A DNA stretch of 39,678 bases, taken from NCBI RefSeq assembly GCF_900541275.1, contig NZ_UQJH01000014.1, forward strand, positions 1 through 39,678, in the 5' to 3' direction. The notes under the pieces are model-generated. The model searched no databases and was not told the DNA's origin. It worked only from the letters and a program-made list of their open reading frames with translations. Below, in pieces: positions 16,049 through 23,691 of the stretch. Made by a program: the position numbers and the translations under genes. Numbering within the stretch: the stretch's first letter is position 1; each line of letters starts with the position of its first letter. This DNA is from an uncultured Porphyromonas sp. (lineage in GTDB: Bacteria; Bacteroidota; Bacteroidia; Bacteroidales; Porphyromonadaceae).

Positions 16049-17506
16049 ATGACTAGACTAAAGACACTGAGGACCCTGATGATGGGTCTGATGGCGGTGG
16101 GTGCGCTCACGAGCTGCGCCACCGACGATGACATCACCGACCTCCAGCAGGAGATCAATAAGCTCAAGCAGCAGATCGGGCAGGAGGGCGGCTCCCCCAT
16201 GATCAAGCTGACCGGCGGCGAAGCCGGTCAGACCGAGCTGTCCCTCTTCCCCGGAGAGACACTCACCGTAAAGGTTGAGGCCGAGAAGGGCATCACCGAC
16301 CTCGCTGCCTCCACCACCGACACCGACTGGCGCGTCCTCTGCGATGAGGAGAAGGGTGAGCTCCTCATCACCGCACCCCTCGCGGTCCGCGACACACCCG
16401 CCAAGGTGTTCGTCTCCGGGGCCAATGCTCAGGGCATCATGTATCGCGCCGGCATCGTCTGTCGCATGCGTAATTACGCCGACCCCAAGGCGGTCCTGAT
16501 CCTCAACGAGGGCCAAGTCGGAACCGGTGAGATGGGCTCCATGATCTACGTCAACCCCAAGGGCGATGCCGTAGCATCTCCCTTCCACGCCATCAATGGC
16601 ACCGATCTCGGAGTCGCCTCACAGGACATGAGCCGCTGCGGTGACAAGATCTACGTGATCGCTCAGGGTCCCTACAAGAAGAGTGGCACCCTCTCCGAGA
16701 TCGATGCCAATACCCTCCGTCTCGTTCGCACCTACACAAGTGAGATCAGCGAGGCCCAAAACCCCACCCACCTCCTCGCTTACGATGCTGAGCACATCTA
16801 CATCCGCGACGAGCACGGTATCGCATGCTACGACAGCAAGATGGACCTCTACGTACCGGTAGCCGACAGCAAGGGGGCACTCAAGCACCCTTTCCTCCAG
16901 GTTGGCGGCAAGGTATTCTTCACCACCAACGACGCTCTCTGCGCCATCGAGGTGGGAGAGAAGACCTTTGACAAGGTCGCCAAGCGGATCACCTTCCCCG
17001 GCAAGGTCTCCGGTATGGCCAAGGCGGATGACAAGCACCTCTACCTCTCCTATGGTGTTGAGGGAGAGGGTGTGATCGCCCTCGTCAATGTGGAGACTTA
17101 CGAGATCGAGAAGAGCCACACCCTCCCGCTCGCTGAGGGTGGAAGTGCTCTCCAGATCGCCTGGGCCTCTACCTCGACCATCACCGCCAAGGGCGACACG
17201 ATCTACTTCGGTGAGGGCAATAACTCGATCTACCGCCACCTCTTCTCCACCGGTGCCACCAAGGAGATGTGGAGCTACAAGACCGTCAACCCCGACCACT
17301 CAACCTCCTACCAGACCCCTGCCGTCCACCCCGTCACCGGACTGGTCTACTACGCAACCCTCAAGGGGTGGGGATCAGCCTACAAGACCAATACCGTCTA
17401 TGTCCTCGACCTCAAGGGCGATGAGGCGAAGCTGGTAAGTCGTATCGAGAACCTCGTACGCTTCCCCGCGGGCTACTTCTTCCCCTACGCAGAGGATAAG
17501 AAGTAA
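16049..17506 (+). CDS. Second BtuG-like beta-propeller lipoprotein with coiled-coil stalk
   Basis: A 485-residue lipoprotein with lipobox LTSC (Cys23). Directly after it comes a short coiled coil (DITDLQQEINKLKQQIG), then an Ig-like domain (about 55-145, with LSLFPGETLTVKV), and a DUF5074 propeller from about 148 (AVLILNEGQVGTGEMGSM, DLGVASQDMSRCGDKIYVIAQG) to the end. It is the same family as the first gene of the operon but clearly divergent, with an extra stalk domain that would hold the propeller further from the membrane. It is the last gene, followed by a terminator. A cobalamin or related corrinoid-binding role is inferred from the operon. Confidence 0.8.
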   Translation: MTRLKTLRTLMMGLMAVGALTSCATDDDITDLQQEINKLKQQIGQEGGSPMIKLTGGEAGQTELSLFPGETLTVKVEAEKGITDLAASTTDTDWRVLCDEEKGELLITAPLAVRDTPAKVFVSGANAQGIMYRAGIVCRMRNYADPKAVLILNEGQVGTGEMGSMIYVNPKGDAVASPFHAINGTDLGVASQDMSRCGDKIYVIAQGPYKKSGTLSEIDANTLRLVRTYTSEISEAQNPTHLLAYDAEHIYIRDEHGIACYDSKMDLYVPVADSKGALKHPFLQVGGKVFFTTNDALCAIEVGEKTFDKVAKRITFPGKVSGMAKADDKHLYLSYGVEGEGVIALVNVETYEIEKSHTLPLAEGGSALQIAWASTSTITAKGDTIYFGEGNNSIYRHLFSTGATKEMWSYKTVNPDHSTSYQTPAVHPVTGLVYYATLKGWGSAYKTNTVYVLDLKGDEAKLVSRIENLVRFPAGYFFPYAEDKK

Positions 17507-17526
17507 TACCCTACCTCATCCATAAG

Positions 17527-17569
17527 AGAGGGGCTGTGCCGCCACGTGCGACACAGCCCCTCTTTTTTT
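17527..17569 (+). terminator. Terminator of the cobalamin operon
   Basis: A 12-bp perfect stem (AGAGGGGCTGTG at 17527-17538 against CACAGCCCCTCT at 17552-17563) followed by a run of T. It lies 20 bp after the last gene of the operon. Confidence 0.9.
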
Positions 17570-17686
17570 GCCCCATCACGATAGAGTACTTCTCCATGGG
17601 GGAGGGGTATAAAAAAGATGAAGCCCCCAGTTGTCACAACCGGAGGCATCCAAAGTGATGTTTAACAAATAAAATACGCAAAAAAG

Positions 17687-17760
17687 TGACCCGGATAGGA
17701 TTCAAACCTATAACCTTCTGATCCGTAGTCAGATGCTCTATTCAGTTGAGCTACCGGGCC
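17687..17760 (-). tRNA. tRNA-Arg(ACG), copy 2 in transcription order
   Basis: The minus strand folds as a 74-nt tRNA: acceptor GGCCCGG pairing with CCGGGTC (one G-U), D-arm GCTC/GAGC, anticodon stem TCTGA/TCAGA with loop CTACGGA giving anticodon ACG, and T-loop TTTGAATC. The CCA end is not encoded. It differs from the neighbouring copy in the acceptor stem only (C versus T at one pair). Confidence 0.95.
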
Positions 17761-17808
17761 GAAGTATGATTGCTCACACCCCGAGACAGTCTGGCGACCG
17801 TCTGGAAG

Positions 17809-17882
17809 TGACTCGGATAGGATTCAAACCTATAACCTTCTGATCCGTAGTCAGATGCTCTATTCAGTTGAGCTACCGAGCC
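17809..17882 (-). tRNA. tRNA-Arg(ACG), copy 1 in transcription order
   Basis: Same fold as the other copy, with acceptor GGCTCGG against CCGAGTC, a compensated base-pair change. Anticodon ACG. It lies 48 bp upstream of the second copy and behind a near-consensus promoter, so the pair is probably one transcript. Confidence 0.95.
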
Positions 17883-17914
17883 AGGCGCAGGTCTATCGAC
17901 CTCGCTTATGACTG

Positions 17915-17945
17915 CAAAGGTACAATATTTACAGAAGTAATCCAA
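17915..17945 (-). promoter_or_regulatory. Promoter of the tandem tRNA-Arg genes
   Basis: Minus-strand TTGG (17942-17945), 19 bp, then TACCTTTG (17915-17922), the same spacing and boxes as the rpsP promoter. The -7 box ends 32 bp before the mature tRNA. Confidence 0.75.
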
Positions 17946-18060
17946 GGGGCGTGCTTTGTGACCTGATCGCTCCGGACAGGTGGTGGAAATCCTGTAAAAT
18001 GAGTACCTTAGGGGGCTGATCGGGCTGTAGCTCGACCAGCCAGCAATAATCTATCTAAAG

Positions 18061-18068
18061 TATATTTG
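18061..18068 (+). promoter_or_regulatory. -7 element close to the DUF349 gene start
   Basis: TATATTTG ends only 4 bp before the first ATG (18073). If it is the promoter, transcription would begin at about that ATG, so the message is either leaderless or translated from the second Met at 18094. Confidence 0.5.
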
Positions 18069-18072
18069 AGCC

Positions 18073-20262
18073 ATGGACTTGAATCCCACAGACATGAATA
18101 CCGCTCCCCAGGAGGTGGAGGAGCAGAAGACCATCACCGACGCTGCCACCGAGCAGACCGCAGAGACCGAGACCACAGAGACTGAGGTCCCCACCGAGGA
18201 GACTACGACAGAGGAGTCGGTCACTCCGGAGGACAAGGCGTCGGAGGAGAAGGACGTCACCCCCGAGGAGCCGCAGGAGGCTCCCACCGCTGAGGACGGC
18301 GAAGAGGAGGACGAAGAGGAGGAGGAAGAGTCCGAGGAGGGCGACGAGCAGGCGAAGAAGCCACACGCCGACCTTTCCAAGCTCAGTGGTGACGAGCTCT
18401 ACGAAGCGATCAATACTATGGTCGAGGAGGGCACCATCCCGAGTCAGCGCGACATGCGCCGTCTCGAGCGGCAGATGATGCCCAAGGGCAGCGTCACGGC
18501 CAAGCCTACCGGTGAGGAGAGTGCCGAGACGGAGACCACCGAGGCAGCCCCCGAGGACGAGTCGGTAGTCCGCTTCATCAATCTCAAGACCCGCGTGCAG
18601 AAGCTCCGCAGCGATCAGCGCGAGCAGGAGCGTACGGAGCGCGAGGCCAACTTAGCCGCCAAGCGCCAGCTGGTGGAGCGCCTGAGGGACCTGCTCAGCC
18701 CGACAAATACAATGAATCCGATCACCCTCCGCAACGAGTTTTTCAACATCCGCCACTCCTGGAGCGAGGTGGGTCGCGTGCCCGACAATGACCGCAACGC
18801 CCTGATGGACGAGTACTCCGGTCTCCTGGACCGCTTCTATGAGGAGAAGGAGGTCGGCGAGGGGGAGCGCATCCAGGACTACGCCGACAACCGCGCCACC
18901 AAGGAGGCGATCATCGCCAAGGCAAAGGCGCTCGCTGACGACAAGGACGCCGTCAAGGCCTTCCGCAAGATGAAGGGTCTCCTCGACGAGTGGAAGGAGG
19001 TAGGTCCCGTGGCACCGGAGTTTAAGGACAGCCTCTGGAAGGACTTCAAGGACGCCCAGCAGGTGATCTACAAGCGTCACGACGACCACTTCAAGGCCAT
19101 CCACGAGGACGAGAAAGCTAATTTTGAGAAAAAGAAGGAGCTGGTCGACAATCTCGAGAAGATGCTCGTCACCCTACCCGACAGCCGTCAGGGCTGGCGC
19201 CGCTACGAGAATGAGCTGCGCAAGATCCACAGCCAGTGGATGTCCATCGGTCGGGTGCCTAAGGATCTCTTCATCGATCTCCGCAGCAGGTACGATGTAG
19301 TGAGGGACGAGTTCTTCATGCGGCGCAAGGCCTTCCTCAAGGACCTCTCCGCCGAGATCTCGCCCAAGCTTGAGCGACTCCGCGAGCTGGTCGATGAGGC
19401 TGAGGCTCTGCAGGATAGCGAGGAGTGGAGTGCCACCACCGATAAGCTCAAGGCGATGCAGAGAGAGTGGACGGAGAACTCCCGCTTCGGCACCCAAGTG
19501 GCTGAGGCCCAACGCCTCTGGAAGCGCTTCCGGTCAGCCTGCGACAAGTTCTTCGAGCGCAAGGCAGAGCTGCACAAGCAGCGCAATGCCGACCGTAAGG
19601 AAAACCTTCAGGCCAAGTACGATGTCGTAGACCGCCTCGAGGCGCTCCTCGACCGCCGCAACGACCCCTCCACAGCCGATGAGGTGAAAGCGCTCGAGCA
19701 GGAGTGGCGCACCATCGGTCCGGTCCCCAATGACGAGAAGGACGATGTCCTCAATCGCTACTTCGGCGCCATGCGCATCCTCACCGGACAAGGCGGTCAG
19801 GGCGGACGCCGTGGCAACCGTCGCGAGGGAGGCAATAGGGATCGCCGAGGAGGGGGCGGAAACTCCCGCCACGGTGACCGTCGTGACGACCGCCAGAGGG
19901 AGCCAAAGTTCTCCAAGGTCAATCTCGACAAAGACCTCTCCAAGCTCTCCAAGGACGACCTCAAGGACGAGCAGAAGAATGTGAAGCACGGCATCTCCAA
20001 GCTGGAGGACGAGCTGCTGCAGCTGGAGACCAACTTCAGCTTCTTCTCCGGAGACCCCAGCAACCCCATAGTCAAGCACGTCCAGCAGCAGATCGATGAG
20101 GTCAAGGCCAAGATCTCCCAGTACCAGGATCGTGTAGGCGAGATCAAGGAGGAGGCCAAGAAGCCTGAGGACGAGCAGTCCGACGACAGCAAGTCCGAGA
20201 CCCCGGCTGAGGAGCCTGAGACCAAGCCTGAGGCAACGGCTGAGACCCCGGCTGAGGAGTAA
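18073..20262 (+). CDS. DUF349 repeat protein
   Basis: A 729-residue, highly charged cytosolic protein. Residues 1-100 are a Thr/Glu-rich acidic low-complexity region. From about 170 to 570 come several DUF349 helical repeats of roughly 75 residues, each with a W/R-x-x-G-x-VP/AP pattern (SWSEVGRVPDNDRN, EWKEVGPVAPEFKD, QWMSIGRVPKDLFID, EWRTIGPVPNDEKDD). A Gly/Arg-rich stretch (about 575-615) follows, then a coiled coil and a second acidic tail. DUF349 proteins are found across Bacteroidota, without a settled function; the RG-rich stretch suggests nucleic-acid contact, which is inference. The second Met at 18094 is a possible start. It is monocistronic with its own terminator. Confidence 0.88.
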   Translation: MDLNPTDMNTAPQEVEEQKTITDAATEQTAETETTETEVPTEETTTEESVTPEDKASEEKDVTPEEPQEAPTAEDGEEEDEEEEEESEEGDEQAKKPHADLSKLSGDELYEAINTMVEEGTIPSQRDMRRLERQMMPKGSVTAKPTGEESAETETTEAAPEDESVVRFINLKTRVQKLRSDQREQERTEREANLAAKRQLVERLRDLLSPTNTMNPITLRNEFFNIRHSWSEVGRVPDNDRNALMDEYSGLLDRFYEEKEVGEGERIQDYADNRATKEAIIAKAKALADDKDAVKAFRKMKGLLDEWKEVGPVAPEFKDSLWKDFKDAQQVIYKRHDDHFKAIHEDEKANFEKKKELVDNLEKMLVTLPDSRQGWRRYENELRKIHSQWMSIGRVPKDLFIDLRSRYDVVRDEFFMRRKAFLKDLSAEISPKLERLRELVDEAEALQDSEEWSATTDKLKAMQREWTENSRFGTQVAEAQRLWKRFRSACDKFFERKAELHKQRNADRKENLQAKYDVVDRLEALLDRRNDPSTADEVKALEQEWRTIGPVPNDEKDDVLNRYFGAMRILTGQGGQGGRRGNRREGGNRDRRGGGGNSRHGDRRDDRQREPKFSKVNLDKDLSKLSKDDLKDEQKNVKHGISKLEDELLQLETNFSFFSGDPSNPIVKHVQQQIDEVKAKISQYQDRVGEIKEEAKKPEDEQSDDSKSETPAEEPETKPEATAETPAEE

Positions 20263-20280
20263 ATCACTTAGACCCTAATC

Positions 20281-20323
20281 AAGGAGGGCTGCACCCATAA
20301 CTGGTGCAGCCCTCCTTTTTTTG
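20281..20323 (+). terminator. Terminator of the DUF349 gene
   Basis: A 15-bp stem (AAGGAGGGCTGCACC against GGTGCAGCCCTCCTT) with a 7-nt loop, ending in a run of T. It starts 18 bp after the stop codon. Confidence 0.9.
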
Positions 20324-20531
20324 CTCATCGCCAAGCGGTGACCGATGTGCTGATCCCCCAACCCCCTTGACCCCGAGAGGGTGTCGCTGAGCTACACCCT
20401 CTCCCCCGGTGACCCACAAGGGGGCGCTTCGCTCCACACGCTTCATTAATGGATGGAGTGGCTTCTCTACCGCTCAAATGCATCGCCTCTGCTGCGAGGA
20501 CCTTCTGGCCCTCCTGGTTAATCAAAACCTA
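20324..20531. repeat. Degenerate copies of the dispersed intergenic repeats
   Basis: No gene seen. AAGCGGTGACCGATGTGC (20332-20349) matches the hairpin arm in the 124-bp repeats, GACCCCGAGAGGGTGTCGC resembles the REP-like palindrome, and CCGCTCAAATGCATCGCC (about 20471-20488) is a copy of the dispersed motif. The CRISPR array begins directly after this stretch. Confidence 0.55.
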
Positions 20532-20862
20532 ATCTTAATCCTTGTTTTAATGGAATATGGTCTGCGAGAGGTCTATGACAGCGCAAAGGTCTACGGAGAT
20601 GCGTGTCTTAATCCTTGTTTTAATGGAATATGGTCTGCGAGCTCCAGATCTTGGAGAGTGGCCTCTGCCGGGAGCAGTCTTAATCCTTGTTTTAATGGAA
20701 TATGGTCTGCGAGTTGCTTGCCATCTCGCAAACGCTCTCAAACGAACCCAGTCTTAATCCTTGTTTTAATGGAATATGGTCTGCGAGATACCGCTAGAGA
20801 AGCTACTTGATGTCCTTATTAAAAAGTCTTAATACTTGTTTTAATGGAATATGGTCTGCGAG
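20532..20862 (-). CRISPR. Five-repeat CRISPR array without cas genes
   Basis: Five 37-bp repeats at 20532, 20605, 20677, 20751 and 20826 enclose four unrelated spacers of 36, 35, 37 and 38 nt. On the plus strand the repeat starts GTCTTAATCC and ends GGTCTGCGAG. Read on the minus strand it ends CAAGGATTAAGAC, close to the GATTGAAAC 3' end typical of class 1 (type I-B/III-like) repeats, so I infer leftward transcription. The repeat at 20532 differs in its first base and the one at 20826 has one C-to-A change at position 9. No cas gene lies within the window, so the machinery must be encoded elsewhere or be lost. Confidence 0.95.
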
Positions 20863-20963
20863 GGTCAAATCTGTGAAGGTCTGTATATGAGCCCTTTACA
20901 ACCAAAAAGACCGCAGAACCCTAAAATTTTGAGGGAAAACATGTACCTCTGAGTGCAAATATA
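20863..20963 (-). promoter_or_regulatory. Probable CRISPR leader with -7 element
   Basis: The segment right of the last repeat is AT-rich compared with its surroundings. On the minus strand TATATTTG lies at 20956-20963, which would start transcription near 20950 and run through about 90 nt of leader into the array. AT-rich sequence continues to about 21050. This supports the orientation inferred from the repeat ends. Confidence 0.55.
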
Positions 20964-21112
20964 CAAAGGTTTTTTGAATTGATTGTACAACGTGTCATCT
21001 CTACTTTACAATTTTGGGGTTTTCGGCCATTTTCTCTCTCGGGGATGACCCATTTAATTGGCTTCTCTGCCACTCAGGTGCGTCACCCCAGCCCTAAACC
21101 CTGATGCAACTC

Positions 21113-22174
21113 CTATTTACCCGTCTCAGGGCGGAGGAGGGCGGTGAGCTGGGCGTGGAGCCGGAGGTACTCGTCGGGTGTGAGACGACGGGAGGCGGTG
21201 ATACCGCTGTAGCCACCATAGTTCATCACCCAATTATTGACATTACGTACCGGGCCAAAGCGCTCTACAAAGCTCTGCCCCTCGACCGTGGCACCCCCCG
21301 TCTCCGCCTGCTCCCGAGCGGGATGCTCGTAGGTCTCGAGGAGCGCTATCTCTCTCTCGTACCTCAGTATCTCGGTGTAGCGATCGTCTGCCAGTCGCTT
21401 CTGCACCTGGAGTGCCTCGGGCCAGAGGTTGAGGGACCAGAGTCTCTCTCGCAGGTCCGCGAGCAGCATCCGCTCCATGAGAGACCCTCGCGGGAGAGTC
21501 GAGAGTATGATGGGAGTATTGAGCCGAAAGTAGTCGGCAGTAAGCTCCGCATTACGTAGCACCTCCGCCCACTCCCTCAGCGGACCCTGCTCTCGCATGG
21601 CGATCAGCCGGTCGATCGCCTCCGCCCTCTGGGATGGATAGGCAGCGAGTGCCCAGGCAGCAAGGCGCTTGGTCTCAGCGGGGTACCCTTTCCCCTCCAG
21701 CACCAGTGCGAGATGTCTCTCTGCAGCGACCGTATCGCCCCGGAGGTGAGCCAGCGAGTATGCCATCGCTGCATCGGGGTTGGTATCGATCAGCCGACAC
21801 AGGCGCACCGTGTCTCCCACGAGGGCAGCCGCCATCACCGCCCTATGCGGGTCCTCGGAGTACAGTGCCTGCTCTGGGTGACCGGTCACGAGGGCCACCC
21901 GCTCCAGCAGGTAGGGGTCACCGAGCGCAAGAGCAGTGGCGTAGAGCTTCTCGCCCTCGCCCAGAGGGAGGGTAGAGAGGGGGTAAAGGAGTAGAGGCGT
22001 GTCGGTCGTCAGAGGCCTCCGGCTCTCCTGAGAGAGATCCGCAAGGGTCTGCCGGAGGTAGGTCGAGGCATTGAGCCGCTCGACACGATGCAGCAGTGAG
22101 CAGGCGGGAAGTAGGAGGGTAAGGAGAAGTGCGGCAGCGTGTGCCGGGTGGAGCGGTAGCGAGGAGTGGTCCAC
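21113..22174 (-). CDS. Helical-repeat lipoprotein, unknown function
   Basis: A 353-residue protein with a signal peptide ending in LLPAC (lipidated Cys25). The mature part is rich in Ala, Leu, Arg and Glu and looks like a series of paired helices of the TPR/Sel1 kind (for example ALALGDPYLLERVALVTGHPEQAL and MAYSLAHLRGDTVAAERHLALVL, given here as landmarks around residues 85-170). The C-terminal 60 residues carry VRNVNNWVMNYGGYSGITASRRL in the region 295-335. I do not recognise the family. It follows the Cys-rich membrane protein gene by 8 bp, so the two are probably one operon serving the cell envelope. Confidence 0.7.
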   Translation of the reverse strand: MDHSSLPLHPAHAAALLLTLLLPACSLLHRVERLNASTYLRQTLADLSQESRRPLTTDTPLLLYPLSTLPLGEGEKLYATALALGDPYLLERVALVTGHPEQALYSEDPHRAVMAAALVGDTVRLCRLIDTNPDAAMAYSLAHLRGDTVAAERHLALVLEGKGYPAETKRLAAWALAAYPSQRAEAIDRLIAMREQGPLREWAEVLRNAELTADYFRLNTPIILSTLPRGSLMERMLLADLRERLWSLNLWPEALQVQKRLADDRYTEILRYEREIALLETYEHPAREQAETGGATVEGQSFVERFGPVRNVNNWVMNYGGYSGITASRRLTPDEYLRLHAQLTALLRPETGK

Positions 22175-22182
22175 AGGCTCAG

Positions 22183-22602
22183 TTACTGATTGAGCACTAA
22201 GCTAAGCCGCCGCGTCACCTCGTCAGCGACACCCTCGGGGAAGTGGATCCCGCGGCGATGGATGCTGGTCACCCAGCCCGCCACATCGGCATCCTCGAGC
22301 GTCTCGAGGACATCGCGAAACTCCTGCGTCTCCATCTCGGTGTATAGCCCGGCAGCTCGTCCGCGGAAGCGATCCAGCTCCTCATCCTCATAGTAGAGGA
22401 TCATCGGTCGTCGCTTGCCCTGTAGCTTAGGGTCGATGGGGGTTGTGCAGCCGGTAGTGCAGGCGAGACATCCGCCCCCGCAGTCGGCTGCCACCGCAGC
22501 ATCAGGCGCCTGACCGCCATTGCGGCGGATCATGCGGATCAGCTGCCGGATGAGAAACCCGACAGCGACAGCCAATATCAGGAGTGTGATGATCGTAGAC
22601 AT
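22183..22602 (-). CDS. Single-pass membrane protein with Cys cluster
   Basis: A 139-residue protein. The N-terminus is one membrane helix (about 3-22, IITLLILAVAVGFLIRQLI) followed by a basic stretch and a cysteine cluster, DCGGGCLACTTGC, within residues 41-53. The remainder is a soluble domain with YYEDEELDRFRGR and WVTSIHRRGIHFP, a pattern I have seen in Bacteroidota proteins but cannot name. The Cys cluster resembles that of FeoB-associated Cys-rich proteins and could hold a metal; this is inference and no feo genes are near. It has a good promoter and is the first gene before the helical lipoprotein. Confidence 0.75.
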   Translation of the reverse strand: MSTIITLLILAVAVGFLIRQLIRMIRRNGGQAPDAAVAADCGGGCLACTTGCTTPIDPKLQGKRRPMILYYEDEELDRFRGRAAGLYTEMETQEFRDVLETLEDADVAGWVTSIHRRGIHFPEGVADEVTRRLSLVLNQ

Positions 22603-22624
22603 AACCGAGGTACTTTCTTTTACA

Positions 22625-22654
22625 CAAAGGTACTACTTTAAGGGCTTAGTCAAA
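22625..22654 (-). promoter_or_regulatory. Promoter of the Cys-cluster protein operon
   Basis: Minus-strand TTTG (22651-22654), 18 bp, then TACCTTTG (22625-22632), 22 bp before the ATG. Both boxes match the Bacteroidetes consensus. Confidence 0.75.
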
Positions 22655-22782
22655 AGGCGATGCGTCAAAGCGTGCAGAGCAGAGACCTCCGTGCGGTGGC
22701 TCCTGAAGCTCCATGCCCTCTGTCCTAGCGCCACCTGCGCAAACCGCCCCACCCTCTTATCCCGCTCCGAATTGCCTTTTCT

Positions 22783-22842
22783 CTAATACCGATATTAGCG
22801 TTTACTAATACCGATATTAGAGATCACTAATATCGGTATTAG
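22783..22842. repeat. 22-bp-phased near-palindrome array, copy 2
   Basis: Three units start at 22783, 22805 and 22827: two CTAATACCGATATTAG and one reverse complement. The order and the 22-bp period match copies 1 and 3, but the spacers differ (CGTTTA, AGATCA) and the fourth unit is missing. It lies in the gap between the tpiA terminator and the promoter of the Cys-cluster gene. Confidence 0.9.
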
Positions 22843-22864
22843 AGAAATCGCTGCTGAGGGGGGT

Positions 22865-22900
22865 AAAAAAAGGGGCTGCCCCGCCATTCGGGACAGCCCC
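22865..22900 (-). terminator. Terminator of the tpiA operon
   Basis: GGGGCTGTCCC on the minus strand pairs with GGGGCAGCCCC (one bulge) and is followed by seven T on that strand. It lies 27 bp after the tpiA stop codon. Confidence 0.85.
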
Positions 22901-22926
22901 ATCTGTATGTGAGCTATGAAGTGGTA

Positions 22927-23688
22927 TCAGAAGGCCTCAACGATCGGGAGGAACTTCTCTGCCGAAAGGGAGGCGCCGCCGATCAGTCCGCCATCGACAT
23001 TGGGCTTGGCGAAGAGCTCAGGTGCATTCTTACCATTGCAGGAGCCACCGTAGAGGATCGAGGTCTCCTCAGCGACCTCCTTGCCGTAGCGGTCGGCGAT
23101 CGTCTGGCGGATGTACTTGAGCATCTCCTCTGCCTGCTCGCTCGTGGCAGTCTCACCGGTGCCGATCGCCCAGATCGGCTCGTAGGCGATGACGACGCTA
23201 CGGAACTCGTCCTCGCTGAGATTGAAGATCCCGTCCTCGAGCTCCTTGCGGACGACGTCAAACTGCCGTCCGTCCTTGCGCTCCTCGAGGTCCTCACCGC
23301 AGCAGAAGATCACCTGCAGCCCGTTGTCGAGTGCCTGTGCCACCTTGGCGACCAGAGTCTCAGAGTCCTCGCTGTAGTACTGGCGGCGCTCGCTGTGGCC
23401 GAGGATGACCGCCTTGGCTCCCGTGCTGGCTACCATGGCTGCGGAGACCTCACCGGTGTAGGCACCCTTGGGCTCGGTGGCGCAATTCTCTGCCGCCACG
23501 ATGATGTCGGTGCCCTTGACCGCCTCAGCGACAGCGCAGAGGTGGGTAAAGGGGACGCCGAGGACGATGTCGCACTTGCGGTCCACGCCCTCGAGAGCCT
23601 TACGAACACTCTTCGCAAGCTCGATACCCTCAGGGACGGTGGTATTCATTTTCCAGTTGGCAGCTGCAATTTTCTTTCTCATAATCAA
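22927..23688 (-). CDS. tpiA: Triosephosphate isomerase
   Basis: Cytosolic glycolytic enzyme interconverting dihydroxyacetone phosphate and glyceraldehyde 3-phosphate. The 253-residue TIM barrel has substrate-binding Asn and Lys in AAANWKMN, catalytic His in ILGHSERR, catalytic Glu in VIAYEPIWAIGTG (loop 6) and phosphate-binding GGSCN and GGASL near the end. The second Met (two codons in, MRKKIAAANW) may be the real start. It lies 3 bp after the DoxX-like gene, the tpiA position usual in Bacteroidales, and ends the operon at a terminator. Confidence 0.97.
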   Translation of the reverse strand: MIMRKKIAAANWKMNTTVPEGIELAKSVRKALEGVDRKCDIVLGVPFTHLCAVAEAVKGTDIIVAAENCATEPKGAYTGEVSAAMVASTGAKAVILGHSERRQYYSEDSETLVAKVAQALDNGLQVIFCCGEDLEERKDGRQFDVVRKELEDGIFNLSEDEFRSVVIAYEPIWAIGTGETATSEQAEEMLKYIRQTIADRYGKEVAEETSILYGGSCNGKNAPELFAKPNVDGGLIGGASLSAEKFLPIVEAF

Positions 23689-23691
23689 TCT

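Noticed and set aside
20409..20810. A 133-codon frame across the CRISPR array
   Set aside because: It contains the repeated peptide read from the CRISPR repeats (NPCFNGIWSAS), an artefact of the array.
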